64,000 nt of DNA from positions 29,810,322-29,874,321 of the forward strand of contig NC_061771.1 in NCBI RefSeq assembly GCF_022458985.1, written 5' to 3'. The translations under genes were made by a program, and so were the position numbers. Positions 22,121 through 33,480 of this stretch are shown in pieces (positions within the stretch are counted from its first letter, which is position 1; every line of letters begins with the position of its first letter). Below the pieces are notes generated by a model, which did no database searches, was not told the origin of the DNA, and was given only the letters and a program-made list of their open reading frames with translations. Source of the stretch: Mugil cephalus (lineage: Eukaryota; Chordata; Actinopteri; Mugiliformes; Mugilidae).

Positions 22121-22904
22121 GGGGTGTAACGATTCATCCACTACATCGATGAATCGAATTATTTTCTTACGATCCAATTACGTCGATCTGTGCTGGGCAA
22201 GTTGGCCTTCCGCATATCATCTAAATATCGATTTAAAAGGCAATTAATCGATACTAGGAAATAACACATTGGATTAAACACGTCAGACCATCCGCTTAGA
22301 TTATTTAATTTGAGAACCCCTGTAAAACGTACAAATTAGTTTTATATACCAAAAACAACCGTTATACAATGCCCCTAGCTTCCAGCTAACATCAACGGCA
22401 AAATTAATGTATAAAGCTAAATGGTAACATTCAATTTCACGTCTCCTTGCCTCGTCCCACCAGAGACACACAGTGACCTGAGCAAAAAGAAAACAACTCG
22501 ATGAAACGTCAGATAATTAAACGTCGGTCACCACCATCATGTGATATTGTCAGACCAGCTTATGAGAACGTCAGCGCTCAAAAGAGATAAACAGAAACAT
22601 GTGGAGTTAAACTTCTGGGCCATAATAACCTCGTTCTTTATTGATAAACCGAGCACCGGCCAGCGGATCGAGACACTTGAGGAAGTCGATATAAAAAAAT
22701 AAATAAATAAAAAGAACCCCAAAGAGTAGATACTGAGCAAGATTATCTGTTGGCCGCCTGCAACTCCTAAATGAATGTAGAGGAAACACTGAGTAGGTTT
22801 TTCAGACAGAGTTTAATTATTGGCTAAAAAGTCACTGAATCGTTTCGGATCGTATCGTTCTAAATTAACGAAAATCGTATCGATGACACGAATCGTTACA
22901 CCCC
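22121..22904. mobile_element. 784-bp non-autonomous DNA transposon, hAT-like ends
   Basis: The ends are a perfect 15-bp inverted repeat: GGGGTGTAACGATTC at 22121-22135 and its complement at 22890-22904. Inside each end, ATCGAT-type palindromic motifs repeat. No transposase is encoded, and no clear target duplication is visible. The terminal sequence resembles fish hAT-Charlie-like non-autonomous elements. Confidence 0.75.
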
Positions 22905-23021
22905 ACGTATAAGACTCGTTTTATACAGAAGAAAGTTTCTCCTTGCAATTTCCCCCCCCATTTTCTTTTTTTTCCCCCCTTTTAAATAAACCAGGACACA
23001 GTCACTGTAAAAAACACCCTA

Positions 23022-23481
<460 letters not shown>

Positions 23482-23532
23482 AGATTCAACGTTTACGTTT
23501 CCCCGAACAATAACCCGACGCACGCAGAGCAG

Positions 23533-23592
23533 CCATTTAATATCCGCTCTCATGCAAATATCACTGAGCTTTGCTCCTAAACGATTGGTCGG
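23533..23592 (-). promoter_or_regulatory. H2B promoter: CCAAT box, octamer and TATA-like element
   Basis: Read on the minus strand, in order: GACCAATC (CCAAT box) around 23583-23590, ATTTGCAT (octamer, 23552-23559), then TATTAAAT (TATA-like) around 23534-23541. The TATA-like element is about 55 nt before the coding start. The octamer immediately upstream of TATA is the known hallmark of H2B promoters and binds Oct-1. Confidence 0.85.
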
Positions 23593-24049
23593 TTTCACAG
23601 AGTGGCTGAGCATGCCCCAGTATGAACGTGGGCGATGCCTCAGGTTTGAAGTGTGGAGCTCAGCCACAGAAAGTTATTAATATATTTATAAAACCCCGGG
23701 GTTAACCAACTGTGTCCAGCTGTATTAAATGTTGATTAATGTTCTTATCAATTATAGTAAAAGTGTCGAAATGATTCATAACTGGGGTGGGGGGTTAGCA
23801 CTGATGCCTCACTGAACTGAACTGTCTCTCTGAACTGTTTTTAAGTCTTTCATCTCTTCATCCTTTCATCCCAGTGAGGACAAAATTCAATCAGTCCAAT
23901 TTATGAAACTAGTCTAAACCTATAATGTCAATTTCACATTTAATATAACCTTTAACTTACACAAAGTTATTTTCTTAAAAAGACAAATAACTTAAAAAAA
24001 ATGCCTCTAATTCTCAATGAAATCGTCAGTATTACGTTGCCCAACAAAA
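23593..24049. other. Intergenic stretch
   Basis: No gene is seen. A TTTATAAATA motif near 23680 on the minus strand could be a second TATA element, but it is too far from the H2B start for the usual spacing. Confidence 0.4.
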
Positions 24050-24780
24050 TCATTTCACTGGTTTTAGCCTAGTATTCTGTAAAAATAAAACCACACATAA
24101 ATGTAAAAACAATGAGAAAATAAAATGTATCCCTATTAATGACCTTTTACTTTCAACCTGTGATATCAGCCAGTGCAGTGGAGTTTGTTTCTGTAAATAG
24201 ACTGAGAGCAGAACTGAACCACCCCAACCAAAGTCTACACAACAACAAAGTCCCGATTGATTACAGTCTCCTTTGATGAGGACAGGCTCGGGGTGCACCC
24301 TCGTTCTCCTAAAGTCCACCACCATCTCCTTGGTCTTGTGGGGGTTGAGGAGCAGGTGGTTGAGTCGCAAACCCTGTCACAAAGTCCTTGATCAGTTTCT
24401 CTGGACTCCTCCTCCCCGTTCCACCTTGATACAACTGATGATAGCCGTGTCGTCTGCAAACGTTTGTACATGGCAGAGCTCTGAGATGTACCTAAAGTCT
24501 GATGTTAACAAAGGGGGAACAAGGACCCAGGAGAAAGCACAGATTGTTGTGGTGCTCCTGTGCTGCCGACCATAGTGTCAGATCTGCGTCCCCCAGTCGC
24601 ACATACTGAGGTCTGTCTGTCATAGTCTGTGATCCAAGTCACCAGTGTGAAATTCCACTCCCATCTCTGTCAGTTTTTCCTTGAGGACCAGAGGCTGGAC
24701 GGTGTTGAAGGCACTGAAGGAAATCCAAAAATGGAATCACAGCCCCCAATTCCTCTGTTCCCCGGTGAGAGAGGACCGGG
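24050..24780 (-). mobile_element. Rex/CR1-like LINE reverse-transcriptase fragment
   Basis: On the minus strand the frame gives LLLNPHKTKEMVVDFRRTR, a region downstream of the catalytic FADD box. A neighbouring frame covers the box and the stretch before it (SRWNGEEESRETDQGLCDR). Several frame breaks are present. It differs from the LINE at 4454-6170, where the matching segment is ELNVSKTREMVV. Confidence 0.6.
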
Positions 24781-25433
24781 GATTTTTTTTTGAAAGTTTT
24801 AGTCACTGAAATTTATTTTAAATAAATAGAAAAGTTCACATTTAATGCACAAACAAAAACAAATAAGACTCTTGAATAATTCAAAGAGTTGACAACTGAC
24901 ACCGTCGTCTTATAACAACAGAATGGCTGGATTTACGACTTCATCATGAATCGTTCTCGGCAATAAAATGGAATCAATAATTAACAGTGCGATCAAAAAC
25001 AAGTCCTGGTCAGTGTCAATCATTAATGTGTGTTTACCTCAGACAATCACAAATGTATTTATTTGCACACAGTGTCCACTTCATTAGGTACACCAAACCA
25101 TTTTTTTTCCATTCATGAACACCTCTGCATTAAACAGATTGGTGTGTCTTTATTAACAGGTTATGTACCTCAGTCCCTTTTAAAAATTGCTGTTATGAAA
25201 ATGAACTGAAGACCAATATCGGACCTTCCTTTTGTGACCATTTAAGCATAAATGGTTTGAAGAGTTTCAGGTTTTAGAGTTGACCTGGAACACAAACAGC
25301 TCCATTTAAATTACTAACAATCTCCTCATGGCTTTAGACAATGGACTTGTCTCTGTCCTCGTCCTGTTAGACGCTGGGATTTGACTCTGTCGATCACGAA
25401 TGTTTTACTAAAAGAGACTTGACCTTGGCAGGG
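24781..25433. other. Repeat debris including a Tc1-like terminal fragment
   Basis: AGTGTCCACTTCATTAGGTA near 25071 matches the terminal inverted repeat of a Tc1-like family. No other transposon part is identifiable. The rest is unassigned, AT-rich sequence. Confidence 0.45.
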
Positions 25434-25680
25434 TGGTTTGGCTCACCTTAGAGATAGGGCAAGGCCCCTCGGTCACACGGGAGGAGCTCAGAGTAGAACC
25501 ACTGCTCCTCCACGTCGACAGGAGTCAGTTGAGGTGGTTGGGCATCTGGTGAGGATGCCTCCCCGACGCCTCCCATTAGAGGGGTTCTGGGCAGTCCCCC
25601 CTGGAAGGAGGCCCAGGACATGATAGAAGGATTATATCTCCTGTCTGACCTGGAGTTCCTCCAGAGGTTCATTTATGGTT
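25434..25680 (+). mobile_element. LINE C-terminal fragment (RTE/Rex3-like)
   Basis: The frame contains GHLVRMPPRRLP and a Pro/Arg-rich stretch PPGRRPRT, with CCTGTCTGACCTGGAGTTCC following. This is the conserved extreme C-terminus of a fish LINE family (pattern GHLxRMPPGRLP). It is short and degraded. Confidence 0.55.
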
Positions 25681-26270
25681 TCTAGATTTAGAGTTATGAA
25701 GGTAGGGTTGGGGTTTAGGTTCAAAGTTTACAACGGCTGCTTTTAAAACTATGATAACAAGTCATAAAACTGGTTTAATGATCCAGATTGGTTACATTAC
25801 TTTATTATTCGACCACCAAAACCAAAATAAACTGTCTTTAGAAGAAAATAAATGCAACCTATGGTTTTAGTTCCATAGTTTACAGCCTCATATAGGTGGA
25901 ATTTTAAAAATACCCTTTATTTACACCCAAACAATCAAAAAGGGTGTTGAGCAAAAAAGGAGAAAAGAATAATGGATGATGTACAGTTCAATTCAATGGT
26001 TTACGAAACCACAACTGCATTATTAGAAAACATTTATTTTGTTTATTTTTTATTTTTGTGTATTTTGTGAGTCTGGGCATGAGAAAGACCCCAAAGTGTT
26101 TCATAAACTGTTGCGGGCCAGGCCAGGTAAGCATGAAGCCCAAAAAGAGACGGGGGAGCTGGATTTAAATGAGAAGGGGTTGGAAAAGGAGAAGAACTGA
26201 GGTGAAAACTGGACGTCCAAGCTGAGGCATCTGGTATTAACTCCAACCTGCACTAAAGACTTTTATCTAA
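25681..26270. other. Left edge of unit B
   Basis: No gene. CAGCCTCATATAGGTGGA near 25883 matches the start of unit C2 near 45029, so units B and C2 share this edge, whereas A, C and D share the 4011-type edge. Confidence 0.5.
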
Positions 26271-27561
26271 AGTGTCATAATGTCGACTTTGGTCTGAGTT
26301 GATTTGATTTTTTGCTGTGGCTCAGTTGTTCATTTCAAGCTTGATTAAAATGTTAAACAATAGAAATAAAAAAAACATTTAAGATAAAATCACATTTCAA
26401 CACACGAGTCATTCATAATTGTTGAATTAGAACAAAATAAAAGACTTTCCCCTTTACTACTGCCGACCAGGAAATAAACACAGTCCCTCCTTCTTTGTCA
26501 CGTGTTTAGTTTTATGATGCAACTGTTTTATCCAGGTTCAAACCTGCAGCTACTTTCCTGCTCTGAAACATTTTTTTTCTGTTCCTGCTGTGAAGTGAAG
26601 CAGCTCCTCCGTACAGCAAAAAACAAGTAAGTAGGCTCGACCGTTTGTATTCACTCAGTGCGTTTACATGCACATAAAAAAAAACGAATTATTGTCTTAA
26701 AGAGGAAACCTAAGTGCATGTAAACACATTAAATCCGATTAAAATCGGAGTTCTTATTATCCCAAATTGAAGAACCCAGATAATACGATTGGAATTCGAT
26801 TGTCTCCCCGGCATGTATACAGTGAATTGCATTTTTCAATTGGATAAATGTTTTTATGTAACGTAATAGCTCAACTGGAAATCAGGCCGTATTAACGTGG
26901 TATTAACCTGCTGAAAAGACACGTATCGCCACCTAGTGTGGACGAAGAGAACAGTTATTTGATTTTCTTGCGCTGCATGTAAACTGGGACAAGGACTGTA
27001 GTGAGAAAGTCGAATTTGGAGCATAGCTGGATTAAGTTCTGCATGTAAATGCACTGACTGTAGATTATTTACCTGACTGATGGTAGGTCATTCATTCAGA
27101 TCAGGAAATCAGATCAAATCAAGAGTTTTAACAATTGGCTCCTTTTAAAAGTTCGACGTTAACCGTGGAAAATCTCTTCCAGGACTCTTGGTTGTTCACA
27201 CTAGTTAATAAATGTCAGGATAAAAAGAGCAATGTGTGTTAACTGTAACACGTCTGTGGCGTCTATGACCATGAATGATGTGGATTTTATTGTGACTTTT
27301 TTTGTCGTCTGCTCCTCTTCCTGGAACAAGTCAGAGCTGATAACTCCTCCCTCTTCCTGGAGCAGCTCCACTCCTATTTCCTCATGTCTCCTTGTTCCCT
27401 CCCCTTTAGATCTCTACATTGAAGATGGGTGTAACAGCATGTGGTGAAGTGTGAGAGCTGACAGGCTCCATTCACTGTACAATCCATGTTGTTCAATCAG
27501 AGCTCAGACTAGTTTCACTTCTAGCAAACAAAACTCACACAGTCGTCACACGAGAGGTGAA
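26271..27561 (+). promoter_or_regulatory. TRIM B leader with noncoding exon and 5' intron
   Basis: Homologous to the leaders of the other TRIM copies. The donor GTAAGTAGG is at about 26627 and the acceptor CCCCTTTAG ends near 27410. The intron is enlarged by the MITE at 26656-27056. The ATG is at 27562 in the same context as in copy D. Confidence 0.5.
26656..27056. mobile_element. 401-bp MITE in the TRIM B 5' intron
   Basis: The ends are an imperfect inverted repeat: CAGTGCGTTTACATGCA and, from the other end, CAGTGCATTTACATGCA. The element is flanked by ACT on both sides (26653-26655 and 27057-27059). The matching position in unit D (TATTCACTGTAGATT near 56634) is the empty site. The 3-bp duplication suggests a PIF/Harbinger-type element. 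Insertion followed the duplication of the units. Confidence 0.82.
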
Positions 27562-29256
27562 ATGGAGCAGAAAGGAGTTCAGCTGGACAGAGAAACCTTC
27601 TCTTGTTCCATCTGTCTGGATCTACTGAAGGATCCTGTGGCTACTTCCGGGGGACACAGCTACTGCATGAACTGTATTAAAAAACCACTGGGATGAAGAA
27701 GACCAGAAAAGGGAATCTACAGCTGCCCCCAGTGCAGGAAGACTTTCATACCGAGGCCTGTCCTGGAGAAAACACCAGTTAGCAGAGTTAGTGGAGCAGC
27801 TGAAGAAGACTGGACTCCAAGCTGCTCCACTGATCACTGGCTATGCTGGACCAGAAGATGTTGCCTGTGATTTTTGCACTGGGAGGGAAACTGAAAGCCT
27901 TCAAGTCCTGTCTGGTCTGTTTGGGTTTTTTACTGTGAGAAACACCTCCAACCTCACTAGATGTAGCTCATTAAAGAAACACAAGCTGGTGGAGCCCCCC
28001 CAAGAAGCTCCAGGGAAAAATCTTTCTTTTCGTCATGATGAGGTGATGAAGATTTTCTGTCGTACTGATCAGCAGAGTATCTGTTTCTCTGCACACTGAT
28101 GAACATAAAGGCCACGACAAAAGTCTCAGCTGCAGCAGAAAGGACTGAGAAGCAGAAGGAGGTGGAGGTGAGCTAGAAAACATCGAGCAACGATCCAGAG
28201 AGACCAAACGACGTGGAGCTGCTTAGACAGGAGCTGAAGGCCATGGCTCACTCTGCTGATAAAACAGTGGAGGACAGTCGGGAGATCTTCACTGAGATGA
28301 TCCGTCTCCTCCAGAAAAGAAGCTCTGATGTGGAGCAGCTGGTCAGATCCCAGCAGGAAACTGAAGAGAGTGGAGTCAGAGATGTTGAGGAGAAGCTGGA
28401 GCAGCAGATCACTGAGCTGGAGAGGAAAGGCTCCGAGCTGAAGCAGCTCTTAAACACAGAGGATCACAACCAGTTTCTACACAACTACCCCTCACTGCCA
28501 CCACCCAGTGAGTCTACACACTCATCCAGCATCAAGATTCGTCCTCTGAGGAACTTTGATGGCGTGAAAGCAGCTGTGACAGAGACCAGAGAGAAACTAC
28601 AGGACATTCTGAGAGAGACATGGACAAACATCTCAGTGACAGTGACTGAAGTGGATGTTTTACTGCCACAACCAGAGCCAAAGACCAGAGATGAATTCTG
28701 GAAATATTCATGTGAAATCACACTGGATCCAAACACAGCAAACACAAATCTGTTATTATCTGAGGGGAACAGAAAAGTAACAAGAATGAATCAACCTCAG
28801 TCTTATTCTGATCATCCAGACAGATTCACTGATTATTGGCAGGTCCTGAGTAGAGAGAGTCTGACTGGACGTTGTTACTGGGAGGTGGAGTGGAGAGGAG
28901 GAGGAGTTGGTGTAGCAGTCGCATACAAGAATATCAGCAGAGCAGGGTGGTCAGATGAATGTGGATTTGGATTCAATGACAAATCTTGGTCATTACGTTG
29001 TGACACAAACAGTTACACATTTTTCCACAACAAAGTCCAAACTCCCGTCTCAGGTCCTGGTTCCTCCAGAGTAGGAGTGTACCTGGATCACAGAGCAGGT
29101 CTTCTGTCTTTCTACAGCGTCTCTGAAACCATGACTCTCCTCCACAGAGTCCAGACCACATTCACTCAGCCTCTCTATGCTGGACTTCGATTCTGGTTAT
29201 TTGATGTTGGATTCTATGATGTTGGAGACACTGCTGAGTTGATTAAAGTGAAATAG
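27562..29256 (+). pseudogene. TRIM copy B (finTRIM/TRIM16-like), 5' half frameshifted, 3' half open
   Basis: From 28213 to the stop at 29256 the frame is open for 347 codons: coiled coil (IFTEMIRLLQKRSSDVEQLV), linker, and a complete PRY/SPRY ending TAELIKVK. The 5' part has several indels. The RING frame stops at codon 45, after an extra base in an A-run. The RING Cys that is TSCGHSYC in copy D is Gly here (TSGGHSYC). B-box segments recur in shifted frames. The SPRY is as conserved as that of the intact copy, and the damage consists mostly of homopolymer length changes. I therefore consider sequencing error likely for part of the damage; a truncated TRIM lacking RING function is the alternative. 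Confidence 0.82.
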
Positions 29257-30384
29257 ATAGAAGTCTCTTCAGGGACAGTTGGTTAAAATGTGTCTTCTAG
29301 TCTCCAGGTGATTTGGTCTCCATGGTTGTAGCTGAGAGCTCATTGTTGTGTCATGTCTTCACTGCTCAGAGATCAGCTGTCAGTCACACTTTGTGGGCGG
29401 TACTTTGTCGTCTCCTGGTTTGTTGTTTGCTTGATGTTGGACTTTGTTTGGGTGGCGCTCCTTCCTGTGTCTGTTTAGCCACGGAGGCTCTCACTGCTCA
29501 CCATGACTTTGATTCACATAAACTGACATTTGTCCACATGAGAATCTGAACTTGTCTGTGCTCTGAACGTCTCATCAACATTTGAGTTGATGTGTTTGTA
29601 TGTTGTTGTTGTTGTTGTTGCTGAAATGGATGAAGAGACGAGCTCATGTCAACTGTAGTGATCATGATCATCATCAATCAGGACATCAGTCATTATCTGA
29701 TTGTACATAGCTGATATTCTGAGTCCAACTAACTGATTGTGTGGATGAAGTGAATCTGTGCATGAAATGACTGAACAAGAGTCATTGATCAGACTTTACT
29801 GATTTAATGGGAGAACAAACTGAAGCTTCACATGATGAATAAAGCTGCTGTTTGTCACACATGAACAAATGACCGTCTCCTGTCTTTATTCCAGGATCTC
29901 AGCATTTTGCATTTGGTTCTTTTTTATTGCATCTTTTTTTTTTCTTTTTCTTTTTGAATCAAATAGTCCCTTAAGTTGACAGCCTTGTGTTTTCTGTTCA
30001 ATTTTCTGCCATCTCTGTCTGTCTGTGTTCTCTGAGCCCTGTTTACATGGAGGAAGATGAAGCTCTTGATGAGACAATCCAGCAGAAGAGTCTGACACAG
30101 GCCTTGTAGTGTTCAAACTTTAACGTCACATTTTCTAGTCCTTTTAAATTGTGGTAATATTATATTTGCATACAACAATTTTGCAATGTTTATTTTATGT
30201 TAATAAGTGATATAAGTATTTATGTTTTCACTATTTAGTTGAATGGTATTTGTAGTGGTGGCCCCTAGATGGCGATAACATTTCTACCTGCACAGGAAAT
30301 AAGAGGTCAGAGGTCACAGGTGAGGGGGGGTGGAGTTAAATGCCACAGGTGTGCATTGATTGAGGGAGAAGACACATGGATGAT
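29257..30384. other. TRIM B 3' flank
   Basis: Aligned to the flank of copy D, but about 130 bp are missing between two GTT-rich tracts near 29594. AATAAA is present near 29838. The short MEEDEALDETIQ-encoding tract lies near 30047. Confidence 0.6.
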
Positions 30385-30665
30385 GTTAGCAATCGACTGT
30401 TAGCTTTAATCTGATAGCATTCGTGAATAAGCATCTGTGTTAGCATCCATATTAACATAGATCCGTGTTAGCATCCGCCTGTTAGCATTCAACTGATTTC
30501 TATGTTCATTAATTCATCTGTTAGCATTCGTTTGTTAGCCTTCATCTGATAGCATTCGTGTATTAGCATGGATCCGTGTTAGCATCCCTATTGGCATTCA
30601 TCTGTTGGCACCTGGGTTGGAATCCATCTGTTAGCATACGTGTTAGCATTTAACTGATTTGTATG
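30385..30665. repeat. TTAGCAT minisatellite array B (short)
   Basis: About 280 bp of the same 12/14-nt TTAGCAT repeat as at 12990-14870 and 60170-62275, ending at AACTGATTTGTATGTTTATT. It is the shortest array in the window. Confidence 0.9.
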
Positions 30666-31138
30666 TTTATTAAAATGTAACTCGACATGTTGAGATGTTT
30701 TTGATTGAAATAGCTTTTGCTTTCAGTAAATATGACCCTAATGCTGCAGATTCAAAAGATGAGCATTTTCAGTTCTTAACAACCTGTAAAATGTGATAAA
30801 ACTCTGCTGTGCGTGATAATTTGGAACAGTGCATTTTAAGTTTTTCATGTTTAAAAAAAATACTGTTGTCATTGGGAGGTTTGTTCAGTAACATTAGAAT
30901 TCATTAAACTAACGGTTGATGACGTGAAAATTATCATTATCATTATTATTATCATTTGCATTGACTATTTAGGAAAATCTGAGACAAATATCATTTGCAA
31001 AATAATTTGGAACACAGTGTATTTATGAAGCACACTGCACCTTGTGCAAAAATAAAAGTTTGAATGTTGGAACATTGGGCGTCAAGGCGCTGGAATCCCA
31101 CGGCTAATCAGAAAAACATGAAGATGCCATAAAATGCC
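30666..31138. other. Spacer between array B and the hAT-like gene
   Basis: AT-rich, no gene. The same spacer follows array C (about 41110-41590), so it belongs to the unit shared by B and C. Confidence 0.5.
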
Positions 31139-32090
31139 AGCAGCAGACGCTTTCAATCAGCCCGTATTATTCCACATCAGGATCTGGAGCATCGAGGTCC
31201 AGCGCGACCCAGTCTGCTACAACTCCAGTTGACCTGTGGACAGCGTTTGGGTCTACGCCCACACTAAAAGAGGAGGTGCTCTGGACTCTTCACACGGTGG
31301 TTAAGCACCAGTCATATACTGGCAATGAGAACATTGATGAGCTGTTCTAGACCATGTTCCCGGATTCTGACATGGAGAAAAAAAGTGCGGAAAAGACGAG
31401 ACGAGACGTTGAAGATGAAGCGATTTGGATCAGCCCATTTCACCAAGAGAGACCTCATCTCCAAAGTTAAGGGCCCGTTCGTGCTGACGTTCGACCAAAG
31501 TCTGAGTCAAAGGAACAAGACCAAGCAGTTGGACCTGCACGTACGTTTTTGGGAAGGCGAGTGGGTCCAGTCAAGGTACCTGGGGTCCCAGTTTATGGGA
31601 CATGTGACAGCTCAGGACGTACTGAAACATGTCAAAGTAAGTAAAGTGTTTTAGTAGCGAGCGTTGCATGAGTCTTCTTCTTATCAGCAGCACAGTACTA
31701 GATATGATACCAGAAGTAACAGAATAAGACTCAGGACAGTAACTTGAAGTATAAAACTGCAAAGATTTATTTTCATCTCAGGAGTGTGTGGACCAACTTA
31801 ACCTCAGGAGCCTAGTGTCTGTCTCAATGGATGGGCCCAATGAACTTCAAACAGTTTGAACTTTTCCAACAAGAGGATGCAGAACTGTATGGAGGTGCTC
31901 AGCTTGTTTCTGTGCGTAGCTGTGGACTTCACACGTTGCATAGTTCTTTGAAAAGTGGCTTCACCATGTGGCAGCTGGACAAACTTGTGAGAGCCGTGAA
32001 ACTACAAGAGGATTTATTCTGCAACACTACAGAGGAGGTGGTGGTGTTAGACCATACATGTCCTGAAACTTGCTTGACCAGAAACTGGGG
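31139..32090 (+). pseudogene. hAT-transposase-like multi-copy gene, copy B
   Basis: Two exons are visible. Exon 1 reads TAFGSTPTLKEEVLWTLHTV, then (after frame breaks near 31350 and 31450) DLISKVKGPFVLTFDQSL, KQLDLHVRFW, SRYLGSQFMGHVTAQDVLKH. The intron is 31637-31781 (GTAAGTAAAG to TTTTCATCTCAG). Exon 2 reads ECVDQLNLRSLVSVSMDGPN, then NFKQFELFQQEDAELYGG, CGLHTLHSSLKSGFT. Spacing of FDxSL, MDGPN and the C-H-H segment resembles the hAT transposase core (DEST, TDGAP, CxxH), so a transposon-derived origin is inferred. After about 31995 the sequence diverges from copy C and the gene is truncated. Role is unknown. Confidence 0.55.
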
Positions 32091-32184
32091 TCACTAATTA
32101 CCATAATGGCTGATACTTACCTGTTCTTGAATGGGGGAACTGTGTGTCTGGGCTATTTACCCTATGAATAGAGCTCTAATGAGG

Positions 32185-32930
32185 CTATTGTCCATGGGAA
32201 CCTAGAGGCTCAATGTGTGAATGTTGTTGAAACTTCTTGGGGACAGAAGTCAAAACTGAATTATAAATAGTTGGTAAATTAAATCTCAGTCCACCTCCTC
32301 TGTTTAGAGAAGGTTTCTCCACTTCGACATAGATGGCTTCCTTTACTCCTCTCTCAAACCATCTGTCCTCTCTGGCCAGGACTTTGACGTTGGTATCTTC
32401 TAAGGAGTGTCCTTTGTCCTTCAGGTGGAGGTGGACTGCTGAGTCGTTCCCTGATGAACTGGCTTTCCTGTGTTGGACCATGCATTTGTGGATGGGTTGT
32501 TTTGTTTCCCCAGTGTACAAGTGTGTACATTCCTCACTACACTGAACAGCATACACTACATTACTCTGTTTCTGTCTAGGTGTTTTGTCTTTGGGGGGGA
32601 CCAGTTTTTGCCTTAGTATGTTGCCAGGTTTGAAATAAACTGGGATGCGGTGTTTTCCAAAAATTCTCCTCAGTTTCTCTGATACACCAGCTACGTAGGG
32701 GATGGTGATGTTCTTCCTTCTGCTGTGCTCCTCTTCCCTGTCCTTCCTGTGATATCTTTTTGAGTCTTTGACAAAGGCCCAGTTGGGATGTCCACATGTT
32801 TTGAGGGTTTGTTTGATGTGTTGTCCCTCCTTGTCCTTGCCCTCCTGTCTTCTGGGTACAGTTTGTGCTCGGTGCTGGAGGTTTCTGATGACTCCTAGTT
32901 TGTGTTCCAGAGGGTGGTGTGAACAAATAA
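32185..32930 (-). mobile_element. Penelope-like retroelement, GIY-YIG endonuclease end
   Basis: Minus-strand frames encode the C-terminal part of a Penelope-like element. First comes a segment with a Lys/Arg-rich linker (CGHPNWAFVKD, IPYVAGVSEKLRRIFGKH). Then comes the GIY-YIG domain at 32185-32556: MYAVQCSEECTHLYTGETKQ, HKCMVQHR, SAVHLHLKDKGHSLEDTNVK and REDRWFERGVKEAIYVEVEK. The Y...Y/TG pair, the Arg in the helix and the distal Glu of the nuclease are present. One frame change separates the two segments. The reverse transcriptase upstream is missing. Confidence 0.82.
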
Positions 32931-33003
32931 CAAGTGTTGATCTGTGTGCGTGGGTTTTCTATATACTTCTATGTTGAGGCTTCGGTCTTCTTCAACATGC
33001 ACC

Positions 33004-33480
33004 ATGAGGCCTCGTGAAGCGTTGTGGCACATTACTCAAACTGTGTTTGATAGTGTATCGGTGCTGTGTCACTGTGTTGCTCAATACTGACACCTGCTGG
33101 ATTTTAATCATCATTACAGAGACTCAACTGGTTTACTGATTCCATGACCAAGTATATACAATTTTTTAAGTTATTGTATTTTATTTCGTGTACTATATTA
33201 TTTTATATCTTAATCTAAGCTTAAAATGTTGATGACATTTTTTTTTTTTTTTTTTTAAATGTGGGGGAAATTTTTGGCCTTTCTCTGAAAACCCGGGGAT
33301 CTGGCCTCAAAATTGAATCGACTTTTGGGCTTTGGTTTTTTTAAAAACAAAAAATTTTTGCTTTTTGGTTTTAGTCATCAATTAAAAATTTCAGTACAAG
33401 TTTTTGAAAAGACGTAAATGCACAAATAAGTGTTGAAACTGAATAATTAGGGGCGAAAGGGGGGTAATAAAATAAGAGAG
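33004..33480. repeat. Shared edge block of the duplication units (copy C)
   Basis: Nearly identical to 4027-4453 and 54734-55158 up to about 33233. It is then recognisable but heavily altered where the noisy sequence begins. Confidence 0.75.

Noticed and set aside
23675-23690. TTTATAAATA as the TATA box of H2B
   Set aside because: It lies about 200 bp upstream of the start; the octamer-TATA-like pair at 23533-23559 has the standard spacing.
28248-28745. Minus-strand frames opposite the TRIM coiled coil (69 and 86 codons, also at 57837-58334)
   Set aside because: They recur in each TRIM copy only because the sense strand is conserved; no independent motif.
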